Positions 1-6,258 of a stretch of DNA of 19,472 nt are shown one piece after another. The notes beneath the pieces are model-generated. The model searched no databases, was not told where the DNA came from, and was given only the letters and a program-made list of their open reading frames with translations. Each line of letters opens with the position of its first letter. Within the stretch, counting starts at the first letter, position 1. Position numbers and translations under genes: made by a program. Source of the DNA: Fidelibacterota bacterium UBA6531 (GTDB taxonomy: Bacteria > Fidelibacterota > Marinisomatia > Marinisomatales > TCS55); NCBI GenBank assembly GCA_002436185.1, contig DJKX01000054.1:17988-37459 (forward strand), written 5' to 3'.

Positions 1-27
1 AGTGTAAAAAGTGTAAAAAGTGTATGA
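1..27 (+). repeat. Tandem 9-bp repeat, possibly the last codons of an upstream gene
   Basis: The first 27 bases are two perfect copies of AGTGTAAAA followed by a third, imperfect copy. Read in frame 1 this gives Ser-Val-Lys, Ser-Val-Lys, Ser-Val and then TGA at 25-27. The simplest reading is the lysine-rich C-terminus of a gene that starts outside the window and ends 9 bases before the Cas6b-like gene. A GAGG at 26-29, a likely ribosome binding site for the ATG at 37, overlaps this putative stop. With no upstream sequence it could equally be a short noncoding repeat. Confidence 0.35.
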
Positions 28-36
28 GGTATATAT

Positions 37-1035
37 ATGGAATATAGCAGTCCTCCAATTCGGACAGTTATTGCTCGAGTAATAACGGATAAACCAGTTA
101 GAAAAACCCCTTATCAAGTCAAAGGTGTATTTATGCGCCAATATCCTGATTTAGAAATTATTCCCATGATGGATGGGACATATAGAAACCGATTTTTATA
201 TCCGCGTGTTCAGATAAAAATTTTGAATGAGCAAGTATATATGATTGGAATCAATGAAGGTGTAGATCCCATTGTTGAGATAGCTAAACATTTGGATATC
301 TTGGATTTTGGGAATATAACGTTTCAAGTTTTTGATACAGAAGTTGATGTAAAAGATGACCAGTTTCGACCTGTTGATCGATTGATTCGCTATCGTTTGT
401 TGACACCGTGGGTAGCGTTGAATCAAACTACAGGAAGCAGATATCGATTTTTGAATAACATGGAACGTGTCGGGTTTTTGAACCGATTATTGGGCCAAAA
501 TATTGTCTTTTTATCCCGGGAAATGGGAGTGGAACTACAGGACAAAATTTTTACAAAAGTAAACCTGACGTCCATGTTTCCTAAGCCCGTAGATGAACGT
601 AATTGGGGAGCGTTTTCAGGTGAATTCAGAACCAATTTTTTGTTACCAAATTACTTGGGAATTGGCAATGGAATTACCCGCGGTTATGGAGCAGTGTACG
701 GAATGTTTAACCCTCAATCATTCACATTTGATGAAGAAAGCTTAAAGGGGCAAACTGAAGATGGAGATGATTCTTTTTCCAAAGCAATGGCAGAATCAGA
801 ATTGGAAGGGGTTTCTGTAGAGGATGTTCCAAAACCAAAACGTCACAAGGTAAAACAGTCTAAACCTAAAAAGAGTACCAAAAAAGTACTTTCAGAAGAA
901 TTTGACATTGAAGAGGAAGAACAACCAATGGCTAAAAAACCAAAAAAACCCGGACGGCCCAAGAAGGAAATTTCCAATTCAGATGATGACAAATTCAACA
1001 GTCCTGAATTTCACAAAAAGCAGCACGAACTATAA
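37..1035 (+). CDS. Stand-alone Cas6b-like RNA-binding protein with AT-hook tail
   Basis: Residues 1 to about 225 resemble the two-domain Cas6b family (CRISPR repeat endoribonuclease, two RAMP/ferredoxin folds). The N-terminal half has a YPRVQIK strand near 55-61 followed by the GINEG segment at 71-75. The C-terminal half has LLTPWVALNQ at 121-130 and FRTNFLLPNYLGIGNG at 197-212, leading into the glycine-rich loop GIGNGITRGYG at 208-218, which in Cas6 proteins contacts RNA. Cas6b enzymes that I recall carry catalytic histidines just before the YPxxQxK strand. Here that stretch reads IIPMMDGTYRNRF, and residues 1-84 contain no histidine at all. Residues about 230-332 are low-complexity, alternately acidic and lysine-rich, with an AT-hook-like core (KKPGRPKK, 303-310). 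The start has GAGG seven bases upstream. The aminotransferase begins directly after the stop. No cas gene or repeat array is visible. The family call is from remembered motifs; loss of catalysis is inference. Confidence 0.65.
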   Translation: MEYSSPPIRTVIARVITDKPVRKTPYQVKGVFMRQYPDLEIIPMMDGTYRNRFLYPRVQIKILNEQVYMIGINEGVDPIVEIAKHLDILDFGNITFQVFDTEVDVKDDQFRPVDRLIRYRLLTPWVALNQTTGSRYRFLNNMERVGFLNRLLGQNIVFLSREMGVELQDKIFTKVNLTSMFPKPVDERNWGAFSGEFRTNFLLPNYLGIGNGITRGYGAVYGMFNPQSFTFDEESLKGQTEDGDDSFSKAMAESELEGVSVEDVPKPKRHKVKQSKPKKSTKKVLSEEFDIEEEEQPMAKKPKKPGRPKKEISNSDDDKFNSPEFHKKQHEL

Positions 1036-2247
1036 GTGACGTCCCAAACTGTAAAATTAGCATCCCGTGTTGCACGGGTTAAGCCTTCGTTTACCTTGGA
1101 AATGGCTTCCAAGGCGGCTGATATGCGATCCCAGGGAATCGATGTAATTAATTTCAGTGTTGGCGAACCTGATTTCAATACTCCAGACCATATCATTGCT
1201 GCCGGAAAAGCTGCCATGGATGAGGGTTTTACAAAATATACTGCCGGTTCGGGAATGATTGAACTGCGTCAAGCCATATGTGAAAAATTAAAACGGGAAA
1301 ATGGTTTGGATTATAAACCAACTGAAATCCTCGTTTCCAATGGTGAAAAGCAAAGTTTATACAACACCTGTCAAGTGTTGTTTGATAAAGGCGATGAAGT
1401 TGTTGTGTTTTCCCCATATTGGGTATCATTTCCTGAATTTGTGCGTCTTGCAGATGCAGAACCCATTTTAGTAGATACACTACCGGACAAGCAGTTTGAA
1501 GCAGATTTTATTGATCTTGAAAAAAAGATAACACCTGCTATAAAAGGAGTAATTGTCAATTCACCATCAAACCCAACCGGGGGCCTTTGGAGCACAGACG
1601 CTCTTGTTCGACTACTTAAACTTGCAGCACGAAACGATTGGACCGTGATATCTGATGAATGTTATGAACGCCTTGTGTTTGATGGCGAATTTATTAGCAC
1701 CGAAAAACTAAACCGTGACCAAAATATCGGGGCAAGAGTAATCACGTGTTTAAGTCTATCCAAAACATATGCCATGACAGGCTGGCGAATTGGGTATGCT
1801 GCCGGAAACGAAAAAATTATTAAAGCTATGAGTAAAATCCAAGGTCAAGCAACATCCTGCGCTAATTCTATTGGACAACGAGCCGGGATAGCAGCATTGA
1901 CGGGTGATCAGCAACCAGTAGAAGATATGCGTTTGCAGTTTATGGAACGACGGGATTTGATGGTTGAATTGTTAAATGATATTCCGGACGTTTCCTGTGC
2001 GGTGCCGGGAGGCGCTTTTTATACATTCCCGAATTTTTCAAATTACATAGGTAAAAAAGATAATGGAAAAGTTATTCAGGATTCTTTCGACCTGAGTGAT
2101 TATATATTAAATTCGAAGGCTGTAGTCACGGTGCCTGGAGATGGTTTTGGCGCACCGGGACATATAAGATTTTCGTGTGCCACTGATAAAGAAACAATTA
2201 AGCGCGGTATTTCGAAGGTGGCAAGCGCTTTAGAAAAATTGATATAA
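1036..2247 (+). CDS. Class I/II PLP-dependent aminotransferase, aspartate aminotransferase-like
   Basis: This is a fold-type I aminotransferase of about 403 residues, the usual length for the I-gamma branch (B. subtilis AspB and Thermus AAT type). Visible landmarks are VGEPDFNTP (42-50), the NGEKQSLYN loop near 102-110, SPYWVSFPE (126-134), NSPSNPTG (175-182, Asn179 contacting PLP), SDECYERLVF (206-215, Asp207 and Tyr210), the Schiff-base lysine in SLSKTYAMTGWR (Lys243) and the substrate-carboxylate arginine in HIRFS (Arg378). The lysine of the GxKQ loop (Lys105) corresponds to a residue that recognises the distal carboxylate in Thermus AAT, so aspartate/glutamate is a reasonable substrate, but related enzymes use other amino or keto acids. 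The start is GTG, placed immediately after the stop of the preceding gene with no spacer and no clear Shine-Dalgarno, which implies translational coupling. A later ATG at 1102 would cut into the conserved N-terminal arm. Confidence 0.9.
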   Translation: MTSQTVKLASRVARVKPSFTLEMASKAADMRSQGIDVINFSVGEPDFNTPDHIIAAGKAAMDEGFTKYTAGSGMIELRQAICEKLKRENGLDYKPTEILVSNGEKQSLYNTCQVLFDKGDEVVVFSPYWVSFPEFVRLADAEPILVDTLPDKQFEADFIDLEKKITPAIKGVIVNSPSNPTGGLWSTDALVRLLKLAARNDWTVISDECYERLVFDGEFISTEKLNRDQNIGARVITCLSLSKTYAMTGWRIGYAAGNEKIIKAMSKIQGQATSCANSIGQRAGIAALTGDQQPVEDMRLQFMERRDLMVELLNDIPDVSCAVPGGAFYTFPNFSNYIGKKDNGKVIQDSFDLSDYILNSKAVVTVPGDGFGAPGHIRFSCATDKETIKRGISKVASALEKLI

Positions 2248-2261
2248 TAAGGAGTTTTATC

Positions 2262-2468
2262 ATGAAACAGGGAATACATCCCGATTATAAACTTGGCAAG
2301 GTACATTGTGCCTGTGGTCATTCATTCGAAGTGTACAGTACTTTAGGTGACCAGCGGATTGAAATCTGTTCAGTCTGTCATCCATTTTTTTCCGGGAAGC
2401 AGAAACTAGTGGATACAGCTGGTCGAATTGAAAAATTCAAGGCAAAATACGCCAAATCAGCCCAGTAA
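2262..2468 (+). CDS. rpmE: 50S ribosomal protein L31 (zinc-binding type)
   Basis: This 68-residue protein matches bacterial L31, a small protein of the large-subunit central protuberance that bridges to the small subunit. It begins MKQGIHPDY, like the classic L31 start MKxxIHPxY. It keeps the four zinc-ligand cysteines of the C+ form (CAC at 16-18 and CSVC at 36-39), followed by HPFFSGKQKLVDTAGRIEKF (40-59), the most conserved block of the family. An AGGAG at 2251-2255 lies seven bases before the ATG, the best ribosome binding site in this part of the window. The gene follows the aminotransferase after 14 bases and is closed by a strong terminator. Placement next to DUF1385, prfA and prmC is a gene order found in many bacteria. 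Confidence 0.97.
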   Translation: MKQGIHPDYKLGKVHCACGHSFEVYSTLGDQRIEICSVCHPFFSGKQKLVDTAGRIEKFKAKYAKSAQ

Positions 2469-2483
2469 CTATACAAAAAACAT

Positions 2484-2527
2484 AATGGCTCCGGGAAAAG
2501 GTATATCCTTTTTGGAGCCATTTTTTT
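2484..2527 (+). terminator. Rho-independent terminator after rpmE
   Basis: AATGGCTCC (2484-2492) pairs perfectly with GGAGCCATT (2514-2522). Inside it, AAAAGG (2496-2501) can pair with CCTTTT (2507-2512), leaving a small internal bulge and a short TATAT loop. A run of seven T's (2521-2527) follows. It begins 15 bases after the rpmE stop and ends only four bases before the first possible start codon of the next gene. Confidence 0.9.
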
Positions 2528-2531
2528 ATTT

Positions 2532-3494
2532 ATGAAACATTTACTTTTAACATTAATGAAACCATCGATTCTTGTCGGCGGTCAGGCCGTCATTGAAGGT
2601 GTCATGATGCGTGTTCCCGGCGCATACGCTACAGCTGTTCGTGATCCGGAAGGAACGGTGCACGTAGATAAACATGATTTTACTTCCCGTGTAGAAACAT
2701 CAGGATTTTGGAAACGACCTATCTTGCGGGGTATGATAGCTTTATTCGAATCCATGAAAATGGGTATGAAAACCTTACAGTGGTCAGCAGATATTGCCAT
2801 GCCGGAAGAAGCAGAAAAACAACCTGGTAAACTGGCGAATTTCTTTACAACTTTATTTGCTGTTTTATTAGCAGTAGGAATGTTCCTCGTCGCCCCTTTG
2901 GGGTTGACCACATGGCTCATGGATATAGAACGGGAAGCATTAGCATTTAACCTGGTTTCAGGATTGTTTCGTATAACTTTTTTCATTTTGTATTTATTAG
3001 CTATTTCGTTGATGAAAGATGTTAAACGTTTATTTAGATATCATGGAGCGGAACATCGTGTTGTATTCAATTTTGAATCCGGTAAAGACGTTAATGTTGC
3101 TAATGCACAATCTTTTTCTACTTATCATCCTCGTTGTGGAACCAGTTTTTTGTTCATTGTCCTTTTATCTGCCATACTCGTTTTTGCTTTAATAGATACA
3201 ATTGTCATGGCCATTATTGGTGAAATTACCATTTTTCATCGTTTGGCTTTTCATTTACCCCTCATGCCTCTTGTTGCAGGAGTTTCGTACGAGATTATTA
3301 AAATTACAGCACGAAAAGATGAATCCTTATTCTTTCGTGTTTTAAGGGCTCCCGGATTATGGTTACAGAGAATTACAACACAATCCCCGGAGGATGAAAT
3401 GGTTGATGTAGCCATTACAGCCTTAGAAAATGCCTTTGGTGAAAAATATAATGAAATGGTTGGTAAAAAATATACTGCAGAGGCCATCGGGTGA
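2532..3494 (+). CDS. DUF1385 (YqhQ/COG3872) family membrane protein
   Basis: This is a conserved integral membrane protein of unknown function, described in COG3872 as a predicted metal-dependent enzyme. Family signatures are VGGQAVIEGVMMR (15-27), YHGAEHRVVFNFESG (170-184), YHPRCGTSF (198-206) and the C-terminal PGLWLQRITTQSPEDEM (274-290). Hydrophobic segments lie near 104-126, 140-160, 205-229 and 240-258, so about four membrane passes are likely, with the histidine-rich HGAEH motif between the second and third. Two starts are possible. ATG 2532 lies four bases beyond the T-run of the rpmE terminator. ATG 2556 begins MKPSILVGG and fits the usual family N-terminus better. Neither has a Shine-Dalgarno. 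The stop overlaps the GTG of prfA by four bases. Its biochemical role is not known to me beyond a recurrent genomic link to rpmE, prfA and prmC. Confidence 0.9.
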   Translation: MKHLLLTLMKPSILVGGQAVIEGVMMRVPGAYATAVRDPEGTVHVDKHDFTSRVETSGFWKRPILRGMIALFESMKMGMKTLQWSADIAMPEEAEKQPGKLANFFTTLFAVLLAVGMFLVAPLGLTTWLMDIEREALAFNLVSGLFRITFFILYLLAISLMKDVKRLFRYHGAEHRVVFNFESGKDVNVANAQSFSTYHPRCGTSFLFIVLLSAILVFALIDTIVMAIIGEITIFHRLAFHLPLMPLVAGVSYEIIKITARKDESLFFRVLRAPGLWLQRITTQSPEDEMVDVAITALENAFGEKYNEMVGKKYTAEAIG

Positions 3495-4552
3495 AAGATA
3501 GGATAAAAACGATCATTAACCGTCATGAAGAACTAAGCAAACTCTTATCCGATCCTTCGGTAATGAATGACCAAAATAAGTACAAAGTAACAGCCCAAGA
3601 ACATAGTCAATTAAGTCCCATCGTTTTAAAAGGGCAAGAATATCTCGATGTTCTTCATCAAATTGCGGATGATGAAGATATACTTAAAGGTGATGATACA
3701 GAATTGAAAGAAATAGCTCAAGAGGAATTATCTGAATTAAAGGTACAAATAGAATCACTGGAAAATGAATTAAAAGTTATGCTTATTCCTAAAGATCCCA
3801 ATGATGACAAAAATACAATTGTTGAAATTCGCGCAGGGACAGGCGGTGATGAAGCAGCTTTATTTGCAGCGGATTTGTTTCGGTTATATTCCCGTTTTGC
3901 CGAACGCAACAACTGGACTCGGGAAATTATGGAGATGAATGATATTGGAATTGGCGGATATAAAGAGGTTATTTTTTTAATAACGGGAAAAGGTGCTTAT
4001 GGACTAATGAAATATGAAAGCGGTGTTCATCGAGTTCAACGGGTACCAAAAACTGAAGCAGGTGGCCGTGTTCATACGTCAGCTGCAACCGTGGCAGTCC
4101 TTCCTGAAGCAGAAGAAGCCGAAATTGACATTAATGAAGGCGATTTGAAAATTGATACATTCCGCGCCAGCGGTGCAGGAGGTCAGCACGTTAATAAAAC
4201 TGAATCGGCCATTCGGATAACACATTTACCTTCTGGTTTAGTTGTTTCTTGCCAAGATGAAAAATCCCAGCACCAGAATCGTTTATTGGCCATGAAAGTA
4301 TTACGCTCAAGGTTATTGGCTCAAGAACAGGAACGCTTGGCTCAAGAAAGAGCATCTGCCCGGAAATCTATGGTATCCACTGGGGATAGATCAGCAAAGA
4401 TTCGTACATATAATTTTTCACAAGGGCGGATAACAGACCACCGTATAAATTATACAGCATATAAACTTGATGCTATTTTAGATGGTGATATTTCTGAATT
4501 AATTGAACAGTTGAAATTGGCAGAGCAGCAGGAACAACTGGCTGGAGATTAA
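3491..4552 (+). CDS. prfA: Peptide chain release factor 1
   Basis: RF1 recognises UAA and UAG stop codons in the ribosomal A site and triggers release of the finished peptide. The 353-residue length is normal. The N-terminal coiled-coil domain covers about residues 1-100. VEIRAGTGGDEAALFA (111-126) starts the core. The stop-reading loop is RVPKTEAGGRVHTSAATVAV (184-203), with a P-x-T tripeptide at 186-188 that marks RF1, where RF2 would have SPF. The catalytic GGQ is at 230-232 within FRASGAGGQHVNKTESAIR (224-242). The lysine/arginine-rich C-terminal region is intact. The start is GTG at 3491, overlapping the upstream TGA by four bases (GTGA), so translation is probably coupled to the DUF1385 gene. 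The methyltransferase that modifies the GGQ glutamine is encoded immediately downstream. Confidence 0.97.
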   Translation: MKDRIKTIINRHEELSKLLSDPSVMNDQNKYKVTAQEHSQLSPIVLKGQEYLDVLHQIADDEDILKGDDTELKEIAQEELSELKVQIESLENELKVMLIPKDPNDDKNTIVEIRAGTGGDEAALFAADLFRLYSRFAERNNWTREIMEMNDIGIGGYKEVIFLITGKGAYGLMKYESGVHRVQRVPKTEAGGRVHTSAATVAVLPEAEEAEIDINEGDLKIDTFRASGAGGQHVNKTESAIRITHLPSGLVVSCQDEKSQHQNRLLAMKVLRSRLLAQEQERLAQERASARKSMVSTGDRSAKIRTYNFSQGRITDHRINYTAYKLDAILDGDISELIEQLKLAEQQEQLAGD

Positions 4553-5416
4553 ATGACCTCTGTTCCCCAAGACGGTCAAATCAACACATGGCTGAAGTGG
4601 TCAGCAGCTGAACTTTCACTTATCCTGGAAGACAACACCCAAGAAGCCGAATGGCTTTTATCCTCTCTATTAAATTGCACAAAATCTGAATTATACATTC
4701 AGAAAAATGAATTAACTAAACAGCAAAGCAAACTTTTTCAGCATTGGATCAGTAGTCGAGTAAAAGGCCTTCCAGCGCAATATATAACTGGTTGGACAGA
4801 ATTTTATGGTCGACGATTTAATGTAAATACATCCGTACTCATTCCCCGCCCTGAGACAGAACGATTAGTGGATGTAGCTATTCATTCACTCCAGGAATTA
4901 GACAACCCACAAATTGTGGATATTGGAACAGGATCCGGATGTATTGCGATTTCAGTTGCCGCTGAAATTTCAAATGCAACGGTTCTTGGTTTGGATATTT
5001 CCGAGGATGCATTAGCAATTGCTGAAGAGAACGCATCAATAAACAATGTAGACAATGTAAAATTTTTACAAACAGATTTTTTGAGATTTAATCCTCCTGA
5101 ACCTATATACGATGGCTTGTTAATGAATCCGCCTTATATTCCGGAAAAAGAAATGTCTACACTCACAACAGAAATACGGGATAATGAACCACATTTGGCA
5201 TTAACGGACAATAAAGACGGGTTACTGTTTTATCAACACTTATCTGAATCAGCTAATAAATGGGTTCGTCCCGGTAGTTGGCTCATCATGGAAGCGGGAT
5301 TAGGCAATCATCCACAAAAAGTAAAGGAATGTTTTGATAGAAAAGGCTTTGAACATTTGGAATTTATTGCGGATTTTAATTCAGATGAGCGCATCTTCAA
5401 GGTTCAAGTTTTATGA
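4553..5416 (+). CDS. prmC: Release factor glutamine N5-methyltransferase
   Basis: PrmC methylates the glutamine of the GGQ motif of release factors using S-adenosylmethionine, which raises termination efficiency. The 287 residues comprise a helical N-terminal domain (about 1-90) and a Rossmann SAM-binding domain. Diagnostic pieces are the linker VLIPRPETE (95-103), the SAM loop VDIGTGSGCIAIS (122-134), LDIS (147-150) with its acidic ribose-binding residue, and the NPPY tetrapeptide at 192-195 that holds the target amide. The ATG directly follows the prfA stop with no spacer, and the stop overlaps the next gene by four bases (ATGA). Pairing of enzyme and substrate genes in one operon is the usual bacterial arrangement. 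Confidence 0.96.
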   Translation: MTSVPQDGQINTWLKWSAAELSLILEDNTQEAEWLLSSLLNCTKSELYIQKNELTKQQSKLFQHWISSRVKGLPAQYITGWTEFYGRRFNVNTSVLIPRPETERLVDVAIHSLQELDNPQIVDIGTGSGCIAISVAAEISNATVLGLDISEDALAIAEENASINNVDNVKFLQTDFLRFNPPEPIYDGLLMNPPYIPEKEMSTLTTEIRDNEPHLALTDNKDGLLFYQHLSESANKWVRPGSWLIMEAGLGNHPQKVKECFDRKGFEHLEFIADFNSDERIFKVQVL

Positions 5417-6258
5417 AGAATTTCTGGCAGCATATAAAACTATTACGTCCCATAAATTTGATTACATCTGCTTTTGCCATGGTGGTATGTGCCAGTATTT
5501 TGGATGGAATAAATGATACAAAAACACTTTTAATAACGATACTTGTTGTTGTGTGTTATAATGCTGCCGCTAATGCGTATAATGATGTGTTGGATTATAA
5601 AACGGATGTTATAAATCGTCCCAGTCGTCCTTTAGTGACGGGACATGTGAAAAAAAGAACAGCGTTGTATTTGGCAATAATTTTATTCGTGATTGGCAGT
5701 GTGTTGACATTAGAATTAAACCGCATGGCTCAATTTATTGCGGTTGGTTTAGCTCTCCCCATTATGATCTTTTACAGCAAATTCCTTAAAGGGACACCAT
5801 TGATCGGTAATGCTGCAGTAGCTGCAATATTGGGACTGGCATTCATTTTTTCCGGAGCTGTCTATGAACAAATAAATATAATGATCATTCCGGCATGTTT
5901 GGCCTTTGGTCTCACCTTTGTCCGGGAGTTGATTAAGGATATGGCCGACATTGAAGGTGACGCAAAAACGGGATTAAACACGTTTCCCGTAAAAGCTGGG
6001 CTAGAAAAATCAGCTAGAGTTTCCATAACTGCAGCATGTATAATTGGCGTCGGAGCGATAATTCCATTTTTGAAAAGTTATTATGGCTGGCCTTATTTGG
6101 TTATCCTCGTTTTAGGAGTGGAAATACCTTTAGCAATGATTGTATTTTCGTTTCTGAAATCGCCGGCAATTAAGCAAGCGAAACAATTTTCCGAGGTATT
6201 AAAATTCAGTACAATCGTAGGATTAATGGCTTTTTTCATCGATAATTATGTCCGCTGA
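5413..6258 (+). CDS. UbiA-superfamily prenyltransferase, archaeal DGGGP-synthase-like
   Basis: This is an integral membrane prenyltransferase of 281 residues with about seven to nine hydrophobic helices. Both magnesium-diphosphate motifs are intact: NAYNDVLDYKTD (54-65), followed by NRPSRPL (68-74), and RELIKDMADIEGDAKTG (171-187). The NRPxRPL and KDxxDIEGD signatures resemble (di)geranylgeranylglyceryl phosphate synthases of archaea and related FCB-group proteins more than UbiA (4-hydroxybenzoate), MenA or heme O synthases. If so, it would transfer a geranylgeranyl chain to a glycerol-phosphate ether lipid. A quinone or chlorophyll-type prenylation role cannot be excluded from sequence alone. 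ATG 5413 overlaps the prmC stop and has AAGG ten bases upstream. The stop overlaps dnaE by 11 bases. No geranylgeranylglyceryl phosphate synthase (GGGPS) gene is in the window. Confidence 0.85.
   Translation: MKNFWQHIKLLRPINLITSAFAMVVCASILDGINDTKTLLITILVVVCYNAAANAYNDVLDYKTDVINRPSRPLVTGHVKKRTALYLAIILFVIGSVLTLELNRMAQFIAVGLALPIMIFYSKFLKGTPLIGNAAVAAILGLAFIFSGAVYEQINIMIIPACLAFGLTFVRELIKDMADIEGDAKTGLNTFPVKAGLEKSARVSITAACIIGVGAIIPFLKSYYGWPYLVILVLGVEIPLAMIVFSFLKSPAIKQAKQFSEVLKFSTIVGLMAFFIDNYVR

Noticed and set aside
1..36. Nine-base repeats as a CRISPR fragment or origin iterons next to the Cas6-like gene
   Set aside because: The units are contiguous with no spacers, far too short for CRISPR, and translate cleanly to SVK repeats.
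2582..2986. 134-codon minus-strand open frame opposite the DUF1385 gene
   Set aside because: It lies entirely antisense to a clearly conserved gene and its product shows no recognisable motif.
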